The position numbers were made by a program, and so were the translations under genes. The notes under the pieces are model-generated. The model was not told the DNA's origin, did no database searches, and was given only the letters and a program-made list of their open reading frames with translations. A stretch of DNA of 8,113 nucleotides. Origin: an uncultured Eubacteriales bacterium. GTDB lineage: Bacteria; Bacillota; Clostridia; UMGS1810. Every line of letters starts with the position of its first letter. The stretch's first letter is position 1. Location of the stretch: positions 1 through 8,113 of the forward strand of contig CABUQL010000043.1 in NCBI GenBank assembly GCA_902493665.1, given 5' to 3'. Below, one piece after another: positions 1-6,841 of this stretch.

Positions 1-3000
1 GAACATCTCTGTTTCTGGGAACTATCATAACTCCGCCGGGGTGCTGACCGTTTGTTCTTTTAACTCCGGCGCATCCTTTAACAAGCCTGTTTATCTCGGC
101 ATTGCAAACTTCTATTCCTTTTGCTTCAAAATATTTTTTAACGTATCCGTAAGCCGTTTTTTCGGCTATTGTGCCGATTGTTCCGGCTCTGAAAACGTGC
201 CCCTCTCCGAAAACTTCTTCGGTAAATTTATGCGCAACACTCTGGTAATCTCCCGAAAAGTTTAAGTCAATATCAGGCTCCTTTCCGCCGCCGAATCCCA
301 AAAATGTTTCAAACGGGATATCGTGTCCGTTTCTTTCAAGATCGGCGCCGCAAACGGGGCATTTTTTCTCGGGCATATCAAATCCGCACGAGTATTTCGG
401 GTCCTTATTAAATTCAATATATTTGCACTCGGGGCAAAGATAATGCGCCGCAAGCGAATTAACCTCGGTTATTCCCGAAAGATAAGCAACAAACGACGAA
501 CCTACGCTTCCTCGCGAACCAACAAGATAACCATCGCTGAGCGACTTTTGAACAAGTCGTCTTGCAATAATGTAAAGCACCGAATATCCGTTATCGATAA
601 TTGATGATAGCTCCGCGTCGATTCTTTCTTTAATAAGCGGATGAAGATTCTTTCCGTAAAGCTCATACGCTCTGTCCATTGTGCTGTTTCTGAGCTCATC
701 GTCCGAGCCTTCAATTACGGGAGGTGCGGTTTCATCGGGCACGGGGATAATGTCGTCGCACATTTCGCTTATTTTATTGGGATTGTCTATTACAACTTCT
801 TCGGCAAGCTTTCCGCCAAGATACGAAAACTCTTCCAGCATTTCCTCAGTTGTTCTGAAGTAAAGCGGTGCCTGATTGTCGGCGTCGGAAAAGCCCTGGC
901 CTGCCATAAGTATTCTTCTGAAAACTTCATCTTCGGGATTTAAAAAGTGAACGTCGCACGTTGCAACGGTAAGCTTGTTATTCTTTTTACCCCATTCGAT
1001 AATGTTTTTGTTGATTTGTTTTAAATCGAGCACGCTTCCGACTCTGCCGTTATCTATTAAAAATTGATTGTTTCCGAGCGGCTGAATTTCAAGGTAATCG
1101 TAATATTTAATGATATTCATAATTTCGCCGTACGGCTTGCCGTCGACAATTGCCCTGTAAAGCTCGCCGCTTTCGCATGCGCTTCCGAGCAACAGACCTT
1201 CTCTGTATTTTTCAAGAAGGCTTTTGGGAACTCTCGGTCTTTTGTAAAAATGGTTCAAGTGCGATTCCGAAATTATGTGATACAGATTTCTGAGTCCCGT
1301 ATAATTTTTAACAAGAATAATTGCATGGTTTGTTTTCTGCGATTTTTCATCTGCTTCTTTTGCAAGAAAAGTATTTATTTCCGAAATGTTTTTAATGCCT
1401 TTTTCTTTTGCCATTTCAAGAAATTTAATAAATATATGCGCCGTTGCCGTTGCGTCGTCGCTTGCTCTGTGGTGATTTTCAAGACTTATGTTTAAATGTG
1501 CGGCAATTGTATTAAGCTTATGGTTTTTAACGGTATGTTTTAAAAGCGCTCTTGAAAACTCAACGGTGTCGATAAAGCAAAAATCAAAATGCATATTATG
1601 CTTTGCAGCCGCAGCTTTTATAAATCCCGTATCAAATGTTGCATTATGCGCAACAAGAACACTGTCGCCAATAAATTCATAAAAACTTTTTAAAACATCT
1701 CCGATACCCGGAGCGTCTTTTACCATTTCATCGGTTATTCCCGTAAGCTCAACAATGTTTTTCGGGATAGGTTTTTTAGGGTTAACAAATGTCTGGAAAA
1801 CGTCTGTCACCTGATGGTTTTTAACCTTTACCGCACCGATCTCGGTAATTGTTTCTGTTGTAGGATTAAGACCCGTTGTCTCAATATCAAAAACAACAAA
1901 GTCGCCGTCAAGGCCTACGTCTTTTGAATTGTAAACTATTTGCAGACTGTCGCTTACAAGATAACATTCCACACCGTATATAACTTTAATACCGCATTTT
2001 TTTGCGGCAATTGCAGCGTCGGGAAATGCCTGAACGTTGCCGTGGTCTGTTACGGCTACCGCTTTGTGTCCCCACTGTGCAGCCTTTGCAACAAGCGTTT
2101 TAACATCTGTCATACCGTCCAATGTTGACATTTTCGTATGCATGTGAAGCTCTACACGCTTTTTCTCGGAATTATCCGTTCTTTCTTCTTTAACGGCATA
2201 ATTTATGTTTTTTGCAATTATAACCATTTCTTTTGCGTATTCGTCATATTCAACCGCACCGCTTATTTTAACGTATATATCGTCTTTAAATCCGCTTTCT
2301 TTAAGCTCTGTGTATTTCTTTTTTGTAAGAAACATTTTAACGTTGTATGAGCTTGTAAGGTCTGTTATGCAATAGCTTAAAATGATTTTTCCGCTTTTTG
2401 TTTCTCTTGTTTCGCTCGCAAAAACCTCTCCTTCAACTACGGCATAAGTCGAGTCTTTTGTAAGTCTTGAAATTTTAACGGGCTTTTCAAATATGTATTT
2501 TCCGTACATTACAGCGCCCTTATCCTCTTCACCTTCTGTCATTTCGTATTTGATTTCATCGCGGACAGGCACAATAATCGGGTCAAACGAATTTATGATT
2601 TCTTCTTTTTCTTTTAAAAATTTATCGACATCATACTCGTCTATAAATTCCACTTCAACGTTTTCGTTAAGCTGGCTTTTTACAAGTTTTTTTATAAGTT
2701 CTTTGCAGTTTGTGACATTAATAAGTTCAAGACCGTTTTTGCACTTTACGGTGATTTTTCCGTCTTTATAGCTCCATACGCTGTCTATAAAAAGATTTTG
2801 CGTGCCGGGCGATAAAACGTTTAAGTAAAACGTAAGATTATCAAAAAATTTTTTTCCTGCAACATCTTTTAAGCAAAGACCGTCGTATTTGACTTTTAAA
2901 ATAACTTTTTCAAGACTTTTTTCTGCTTTGATAAGCTCTTTAAAGCTTTCTATTACTTTGCAGTCTATAATATCGCCGCTTATAATAACAACAGATATGC

Positions 3001-3109
3001 TTTTTTCGTCTTCGTTTGCGTCTACCGTTAAAACCTTTGCGTTTTTGAGCGGAAGAGGAACACTGATATTTTCAAATATATCTGCAAGCGTTAATTTCGT
3101 AGGTGACAT
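1..3109 (-). CDS. polC: DNA polymerase III alpha subunit, PolC type (Gram-positive replicative polymerase), 3' end outside the window
   Basis: PolC is the replicative DNA polymerase of Bacillota, with built-in 3'-5' proofreading. The frame is open from ATG (complement 3107-3109) to the left edge, giving 1036 codons; about 400 C-terminal residues of a usual ~1430 are missing. Visible order: N-terminal domain (1 to ~200), OB fold (~202-310), first PHP segment with HMHTKMS (His322, His324), then a DnaQ-like exonuclease inserted in the PHP domain (DIETTG with Asp408/Glu410; HNATFD with His488/Asp493; HHRASDDA with His546/Asp552). All expected exonuclease residues are present. The PHP domain then resumes (VATCDVHFL, 715-723). 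The polymerase core shows GSRGSVGSSFVA (864-875), zinc-finger cysteines at 892, 895, 917 and 920, catalytic PDIDLNFSG (Asp946, Asp948) and HPGGVM (from 1023). The start is two bases after the rsmI stop. Its ribosome binding site AAAGGA (complement 3121-3126) lies inside rsmI, so translational coupling is likely. Identification is very secure. Confidence 0.97.
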   Translation of the reverse strand, partial: MSPTKLTLADIFENISVPLPLKNAKVLTVDANEDEKSISVVIISGDIIDCKVIESFKELIKAEKSLEKVILKVKYDGLCLKDVAGKKFFDNLTFYLNVLSPGTQNLFIDSVWSYKDGKITVKCKNGLELINVTNCKELIKKLVKSQLNENVEVEFIDEYDVDKFLKEKEEIINSFDPIIVPVRDEIKYEMTEGEEDKGAVMYGKYIFEKPVKISRLTKDSTYAVVEGEVFASETRETKSGKIILSYCITDLTSSYNVKMFLTKKKYTELKESGFKDDIYVKISGAVEYDEYAKEMVIIAKNINYAVKEERTDNSEKKRVELHMHTKMSTLDGMTDVKTLVAKAAQWGHKAVAVTDHGNVQAFPDAAIAAKKCGIKVIYGVECYLVSDSLQIVYNSKDVGLDGDFVVFDIETTGLNPTTETITEIGAVKVKNHQVTDVFQTFVNPKKPIPKNIVELTGITDEMVKDAPGIGDVLKSFYEFIGDSVLVAHNATFDTGFIKAAAAKHNMHFDFCFIDTVEFSRALLKHTVKNHKLNTIAAHLNISLENHHRASDDATATAHIFIKFLEMAKEKGIKNISEINTFLAKEADEKSQKTNHAIILVKNYTGLRNLYHIISESHLNHFYKRPRVPKSLLEKYREGLLLGSACESGELYRAIVDGKPYGEIMNIIKYYDYLEIQPLGNNQFLIDNGRVGSVLDLKQINKNIIEWGKKNNKLTVATCDVHFLNPEDEVFRRILMAGQGFSDADNQAPLYFRTTEEMLEEFSYLGGKLAEEVVIDNPNKISEMCDDIIPVPDETAPPVIEGSDDELRNSTMDRAYELYGKNLHPLIKERIDAELSSIIDNGYSVLYIIARRLVQKSLSDGYLVGSRGSVGSSFVAYLSGITEVNSLAAHYLCPECKYIEFNKDPKYSCGFDMPEKKCPVCGADLERNGHDIPFETFLGFGGGKEPDIDLNFSGDYQSVAHKFTEEVFGEGHVFRAGTIGTIAEKTAYGYVKKYFEAKGIEVCNAEINRLVKGCAGVKRTNGQHPGGVMIVPRNRDV

Positions 3110-3111
3110 TT

Positions 3112-3969
3112 TTATCTTCTTCCTTTCTCGTTTTCGTAAATGTTGTAAACGTCTCTTTTTTGCATTGCACGAAGACGCGCAACTTCTTTTATTGCGTCTT
3201 TTTTGCTCATATTTTCACCCATCAGCATTTCAACGTGCTCGCTTATTGTCAGATCGTCATATTTTTTTGCGTCTTCTTCTTCCTTTGCCTTTCTGTCGGC
3301 GCCTTCTATTACAAGCACAAACTCGCCTCTGGGCGGATTTTCACTGTAATATTTTATTGCCTCCGAAAGCGTTGTGCGTCTTATTTCTTCATGAATTTTT
3401 GTAAGCTCTCTTGCAAGCGATATTTTTCTGTCGCCGAAAACACTTTCCATATCTTCAAGCGTTTTTAAAAGCTTATGGGGAGCCTCATAAAAAATGAGCG
3501 TACGGAAATCGTCTTTTACTTCCTCTAAATGATTCATTCTGTTTTTGCGGTTTACACTTAAAAATCCTTCAAATGAAAATCTTCCCGTGTAAAGTCCCGA
3601 CACAATAAGAGCATTGACAAATGCAACACAGCCGGGAACGGGAACAACGTCTATCCCCTCTTTTGCGCAAAGGCGCACAAGATCCTCGCCGGGGTCTGAA
3701 ATTGCAGGCGTTCCGGCATCCGTTATAAGAGCAACATTTTTGCCGTTTTTGATTTCTCCTGCAATTACCGCTCCTTTTTCCGCTTTGTTATGCTCAAAAT
3801 AACTTGTAAGCGGTTTTGATATTTCAAAATGTGTTAAAAGCTTTCTTGAATATCTTGTATCTTCGCATGCTATAAGGTCGCACGATTTTAAAACATCAAT
3901 CGCCCTTTTGCTTAAATCGTTCAAATTTCCTATCGGAGTTGCAACAAGATATAATTTGCCGTATTCCAT
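3112..3969 (-). CDS. rsmI: 16S rRNA (cytidine-1402-2'-O)-methyltransferase RsmI
   Basis: RsmI 2'-O-methylates C1402 in the decoding centre of 16S rRNA using S-adenosylmethionine; it is a cytosolic enzyme of the tetrapyrrole-methylase (SPOUT-unlike) fold. The 285-residue protein has the usual length and motif order: LVATPIGNL (8-16), ACEDTR (34-39), ITDAGTPAISDPG (82-94), VPVPG (109-113), YEAPHK (161-166) and ARELTKIHEE (186-195). After a charged linker (~225-238), residues ~240-278 match the small C-terminal helical (HTH-like) domain seen in full-length family members. The position usually reading GFLP is GFLS here (136-139), a minor variation. The ATG lies three bases after the upstream methyltransferase stop. 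A GAGGAG ribosome binding site (complement 3979-3984) is built from that gene's last codons. It is the middle gene of a trmN6-rsmI-polC transcript. In Bacillus the yabB-yazA-yabC cluster has the same methyltransferase pair; the small GIY-YIG gene yazA is absent here. Confidence 0.95.
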   Translation of the reverse strand: MEYGKLYLVATPIGNLNDLSKRAIDVLKSCDLIACEDTRYSRKLLTHFEISKPLTSYFEHNKAEKGAVIAGEIKNGKNVALITDAGTPAISDPGEDLVRLCAKEGIDVVPVPGCVAFVNALIVSGLYTGRFSFEGFLSVNRKNRMNHLEEVKDDFRTLIFYEAPHKLLKTLEDMESVFGDRKISLARELTKIHEEIRRTTLSEAIKYYSENPPRGEFVLVIEGADRKAKEEEDAKKYDDLTISEHVEMLMGENMSKKDAIKEVARLRAMQKRDVYNIYENEKGRR

Positions 3970-3972
3970 TTA

Positions 3973-4695
3973 TTAATTCTCCTCGTTGTAGAGTTTTTTA
4001 ATTTCATCTGTAAAAGTGTTGTCGTCGTTATAGATATAAAGCGGCTCAAGTATTTTAACCGAGCTTTTTGCGCCGAATATCCCCTCAACAAGCACAAGCT
4101 TCGGAGCGTCACCGAGATGCGAATGAACAAATCTTATTCTTTTCGGCTCGATTTTGTACTTACGCATTGTGCATATTATATCGCACAGTCTGTCGCTTTT
4201 GTGAACAATTGAAAGATATCCGCCGAATTTCAAAATATATGCGCTGATTCTTACAACATCTTCTATATTTATAAAAAGCTCATGGCGTGCTGCGGCTTTT
4301 AAATCGCTCGGACTTACAAATCCGTTTTTTGATACCATATACGGCGGATTGCACGTTACGTTTGAAACACTTCCCGATTCAAAATATTCTTTTATGTTAT
4401 TGGCATCGTCATTTATAAACGATATTTTATCTTCAAGCTTGTTTAGCTCATTGCTCCTTTTTGCAAGGTCAAAGCTTTCTTTTTGAATTTCTATTCCGAC
4501 TATTTTTTTTGCCTTTGTTTTTGCGCTTAAAAGAAAAGGTATAATTCCGTTTCCGCTGCAAAGATCAACAACATACGCCCCCGGCGCAACCGTTGCAAAA
4601 TCCGAAAGCAAAACCGCATCTGTTCCGAAGCAGAAATAGTCGGTATTCTGTATGATTTTTAAATTGTTAATGCCAAGACTGTCGATTCGTTCCAT
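3973..4695 (-). CDS. trmN6: tRNA1(Val) (adenine-37-N6)-methyltransferase-like protein (TrmN6/YabB family)
   Basis: This is a class I SAM-dependent N6-adenine methyltransferase of the family containing E. coli TrmN6 (m6A37 of tRNA-Val) and Bacillus YabB. The N-terminus has the family signature LKIIQNTDYFCFGTDAVLLS (12-31). SAM-binding motif I is DLCSGNGIIPF (44-54), with an acidic residue at Glu69 (IVGIEI) likely contacting the ribose. The catalytic NPPY tetrad is at 116-119, as expected for exocyclic amino-group methylation. The tail (RIRFVHSHLGDAPKLVLVEG, 186-205) is also typical. At 240 residues it is full length. The ATG at complement 4693-4695 is supported by CGGAG (complement 4701-4705) five bases upstream. 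It is first in the operon with rsmI and polC, and is preceded by a good promoter and a leader with an inverted repeat. Family assignment is firm. The exact RNA target is inferred from homologues and could differ in this organism. Confidence 0.88.
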   Translation of the reverse strand: MERIDSLGINNLKIIQNTDYFCFGTDAVLLSDFATVAPGAYVVDLCSGNGIIPFLLSAKTKAKKIVGIEIQKESFDLAKRSNELNKLEDKISFINDDANNIKEYFESGSVSNVTCNPPYMVSKNGFVSPSDLKAAARHELFINIEDVVRISAYILKFGGYLSIVHKSDRLCDIICTMRKYKIEPKRIRFVHSHLGDAPKLVLVEGIFGAKSSVKILEPLYIYNDDNTFTDEIKKLYNEEN

Positions 4696-4716
4696 AAAAT
4701 CTCCGTTCTGCCGCTT

Positions 4717-4748
4717 CGGGCAATAATTGCCCGGGTAATTATTGCCTG
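4717..4748. repeat. Inverted repeat in the trmN6 leader, possible operator or RNA hairpin
   Basis: The core 4719-4746 has perfect 10-bp arms (GGCAATAATT / AATTATTGCC) around an 8-base centre, GCCCGGGT, which itself contains the palindrome CCCGGG. It can also be read as two abutting 15-bp dyads: 4718-4732 (GGGCAAT-A-ATTGCCC, perfect 7-bp arms) and 4733-4747 (GGGTAAT-T-ATTGCCT, imperfect). It lies downstream of the predicted minus-strand start and ends 21 bases before the trmN6 ATG, about 12 bases upstream of its ribosome binding site. No T-run follows on either strand, so a simple intrinsic terminator is unlikely. An operator site or a translation-controlling hairpin are the plausible roles; both are inference. 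Confidence 0.7.
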
Positions 4749-4806
4749 TCCCAATTATCTTAAGTATAAAAATAAAAGAGATTTTTGTGCATATTTTTAC
4801 TTTTAT

Positions 4807-4835
4807 ATTTTACTACTTGGCGCAAAAAAAGTCAA
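4807..4835 (-). promoter_or_regulatory. Vegetative promoter for the trmN6-rsmI-polC operon
   Basis: Read on the minus strand, a -35 box TTGACT (4830-4835) is followed after exactly 17 bases by a -10 box TAAAAT (4807-4812). This is close to the sigma-70/sigma-A consensus. Transcription would start near 4800, leaving a leader of about 105 nt before the trmN6 ATG. No comparably good promoter lies closer; TATACT at complement 4763-4768 lacks a -35 partner. Confidence 0.78.
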
Positions 4836-4852
4836 CCGGAAAGGGTGTTCCA

Positions 4853-4864
4853 TTTTTTAAAAAA
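4853..4864. other. T6A6 tract between the divergent promoters
   Basis: The self-complementary run TTTTTTAAAAAA sits between the two -35 boxes, 17 bases upstream of the minus-strand -35 box and about 40 bases upstream of the plus-strand one. Such tracts can alter DNA curvature or act as an UP-like element, but this may be simple AT bias of the intergenic region. Nothing else with a recognisable function is visible between 4836 and 4904. Confidence 0.3.
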
Positions 4865-4904
4865 CAAGACGGCTTTTTGTTATTTGTAAGCTTCATATGC
4901 GGTC

Positions 4905-4933
4905 TTTACAATTTTGTTTTAATATGATATAAT
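4905..4933 (+). promoter_or_regulatory. Vegetative promoter for the dxs-tlyA operon
   Basis: TTTACA (4905-4910) and a perfect TATAAT (4928-4933) are separated by 17 bases. A TG one base upstream of the -10 box (4925-4926) makes it an extended -10 element. This is a strong sigma-70/sigma-A type promoter by sequence. Transcription would begin near 4940, giving a leader of about 54 nt before dxs, too short for a known riboswitch class. Confidence 0.82.
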
Positions 4934-4950
4934 TTTATGTAGAATTATGC

Positions 4951-4975
4951 TTATAAAAAATCATACGGTTTATAA
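4951..4975 (+). repeat. Weak AT-only inverted repeat in the dxs leader
   Basis: TTATAAA (4951-4957) and TTTATAA (4969-4975) are perfect complements around an 11-base loop, between the predicted dxs start site and its ribosome binding region. All pairs are A-T, so an RNA stem would be weak and chance is a fair explanation in such AT-rich DNA. Confidence 0.3.
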
Positions 4976-4993
4976 ATGAAAAGAGAATAATAT

Positions 4994-6841
4994 ATGTTTT
5001 TGGAAAATATTAGCAGTCCCGAAGATTTAAAAAAACTAAATAAAGCACAGTATCCGTATCTTTGCGGAGAAATAAGAGAAGCTCTTATAAACAATATCTT
5101 AAAAACCGGAGGGCATCTTGCCTCAAACCTGGGAGTTGTTGAGCTTACAATCGGTCTTCATCTTGCTTTCGACTTTTCAAAAGACCGTCTTATTTTCGAC
5201 GTCGGACATCAATGCTATGTGCACAAAATGCTCACGGGAAGATACAAAGATATTTCAACGATAAGGCAGTACGGCGGAATATCGGGTTTTCCCAAACCGT
5301 CAGAAAGCATTTACGACGCATTTATTGCAGGCCATGCCGGAACAAGCATTTCAACAGCGCTCGGTCTTGCAAGAAGCAGGGATTTAAACGGAAAAGATTT
5401 TAACATAGTTGCTTTTCTCGGCGACGGTTCACTCGGAAACGGTATGGTTTACGAGGCAATGAACGACGCCGGCGTGAGCAAAACAAAAATTATTGTTGTG
5501 CTTAACGACAACGAAATGTCGATTGAAAAAAACGTCGGCGGAATGAGCGAATATTTAAGTATGCTCCGCACAAAAAAAGGCTATATTAACACAAAAAACA
5601 GCATTACAAACGTGTTGTCGAATATGGGTAAATTCGGCAACGAATCTCTTAAGCTTCTTAAAAAAATCAAAAACGGATTTAAATATTCGGCAATTTCAAA
5701 TGTGCTTTTTGAAAACCTCGGATTTACGTATCTTGGAATTATAAACGGCCACAACATAGAGAGCATTACGGAGGCTTTAAACCGTGCAAAAGAAATCGAA
5801 GGCCCTGTTATAATCCACACTTTTACAAAAAAAGGCATGGGATATACCGAGGCTGAAGAAAGTCCCGAAAAATTTCACGGCGTAAGGAGAACGAATACGG
5901 TGGTTACAAGAAGCGCAATGGATTATTCGTCTGCCGCAGGAAACATACTTTTAAACCTTGCCGAAAAAAACGAAAAAGTTGTTGCAATCACTGCCGCAAT
6001 GGCTGCGGGATGCGGACTTTTGCCGTTTAAGCAAAACTATAAAAAAAGATTTTTTGACGTCGGCATTGCCGAAGAACACGCAGTTACAATGGCGGCAGGT
6101 ATGGCATCCGGCGGACATATTCCCGTTGTATGCATTTACTCAACATTTTTGCAGCGTGCATATGACCAGATAATTCACGATGTTTGTCTCTCATCGCTTC
6201 ACGTTGTGTTTTGCGTTGACCATTCGGGAATTGTCGGCGATGACGGCGAAACGCACCAGGGCGTGTTTGATACATCATACCTTAGCCATATCCCGAATAT
6301 GACGGTTCTTGCCCCGTCGTGCTACAAAGAGCTTGAGCAAATGCTAGATTTTGCAGTAAACAAATTTGACGGTCCTATTGCAATAAAGTATCCGCGCGGA
6401 GAAATCTCGCTCGAGGATACAAACGAAAACTTTGAAATCGGAAAATCACACGTTATTAAAAAGGGATCGGATTTAACTATAGTATCTGTGGGAAATATGA
6501 AAAAAACGGCGCTGAAGGCGGCAAAAATTCTTGAAGAACAAGGGCTTTGCACCACTGTTATAAACGCTCGTACTATCCACCCCATCGACACAAAAACAAT
6601 TACCGAAAACACCGGCAAATATCTTTTTACAATTGAGGACAACCTTATAAACGGCGGATTCGGACAAAGCGTTAAAGCCGAATGTGATTTTAGAAAATAC
6701 GTTACTGTTAAAAACTACGGCTGGGACGACTTATTTATCGAGCACGGAAAAAGTGCGATTTTATACGAAAAACATATGCTCGACGCAAAGAGCATTGCAG
6801 ATGACATTTTAAAAACCGTAAAAGGAGAAAACAAAAATTGA
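4994..6841 (+). CDS. dxs: 1-deoxy-D-xylulose-5-phosphate synthase
   Basis: Dxs is the cytosolic thiamine-diphosphate enzyme that condenses pyruvate with glyceraldehyde 3-phosphate to 1-deoxy-D-xylulose 5-phosphate, the first step of the MEP isoprenoid pathway; the product also feeds thiamine and pyridoxal synthesis. At 615 residues it has the normal length. Visible in order: GGHLASNLGVVELT (39-52), GHQCYVHK (71-78, His72), AGHAGTSIS (112-120), the cofactor/Mg2+ motif GDGSLGNGM (143-151, Asp144) with NDNEMS (171-176, Asn171), then the pyrimidine-binding domain with DVGIAEEHAVT (355-365; Glu360 is the presumed catalytic glutamate) and GIVGDDGETHQGVFD. A C-terminal transketolase domain follows from roughly 480. 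The linker after FHGV (295-298) is shorter than in many homologues. The ATG follows a weak purine-rich site (AAGAGA, 4981-4986). It is first in an operon with tlyA, a common pairing in Bacillota. Identification is secure. Confidence 0.97.
   Translation: MFLENISSPEDLKKLNKAQYPYLCGEIREALINNILKTGGHLASNLGVVELTIGLHLAFDFSKDRLIFDVGHQCYVHKMLTGRYKDISTIRQYGGISGFPKPSESIYDAFIAGHAGTSISTALGLARSRDLNGKDFNIVAFLGDGSLGNGMVYEAMNDAGVSKTKIIVVLNDNEMSIEKNVGGMSEYLSMLRTKKGYINTKNSITNVLSNMGKFGNESLKLLKKIKNGFKYSAISNVLFENLGFTYLGIINGHNIESITEALNRAKEIEGPVIIHTFTKKGMGYTEAEESPEKFHGVRRTNTVVTRSAMDYSSAAGNILLNLAEKNEKVVAITAAMAAGCGLLPFKQNYKKRFFDVGIAEEHAVTMAAGMASGGHIPVVCIYSTFLQRAYDQIIHDVCLSSLHVVFCVDHSGIVGDDGETHQGVFDTSYLSHIPNMTVLAPSCYKELEQMLDFAVNKFDGPIAIKYPRGEISLEDTNENFEIGKSHVIKKGSDLTIVSVGNMKKTALKAAKILEEQGLCTTVINARTIHPIDTKTITENTGKYLFTIEDNLINGGFGQSVKAECDFRKYVTVKNYGWDDLFIEHGKSAILYEKHMLDAKSIADDILKTVKGENKN

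Noticed and set aside
1064..1495. 143-codon plus-strand open frame antisense to polC
   Set aside because: The opposite strand encodes the intact exonuclease and PHP motifs of PolC; the phenylalanine- and cysteine-rich translation is a shadow.
2889..3404. 171-codon plus-strand open frame antisense to polC and rsmI
   Set aside because: It lies wholly opposite two well-identified genes, and its translation is serine/phenylalanine/leucine-rich as expected from reverse-complemented AAA/GAA codons. It has no family resemblance.
4717..4748. Reading the intergenic palindrome as a rho-independent terminator
   Set aside because: Neither strand has a T-run following the arms, and no gene ends nearby; both flanking genes start away from it.
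4742..4927. 61-codon hydrophobic open frame in the intergenic region
   Set aside because: It begins at a non-ATG codon without a ribosome binding site and runs through both predicted promoters. Hydrophobicity follows from T-rich DNA.
4940..4993. TPP or other riboswitch upstream of dxs, since Dxs uses thiamine diphosphate
   Set aside because: The predicted leader is only about 54 nt and AT-rich, and it lacks recognisable conserved riboswitch motifs.
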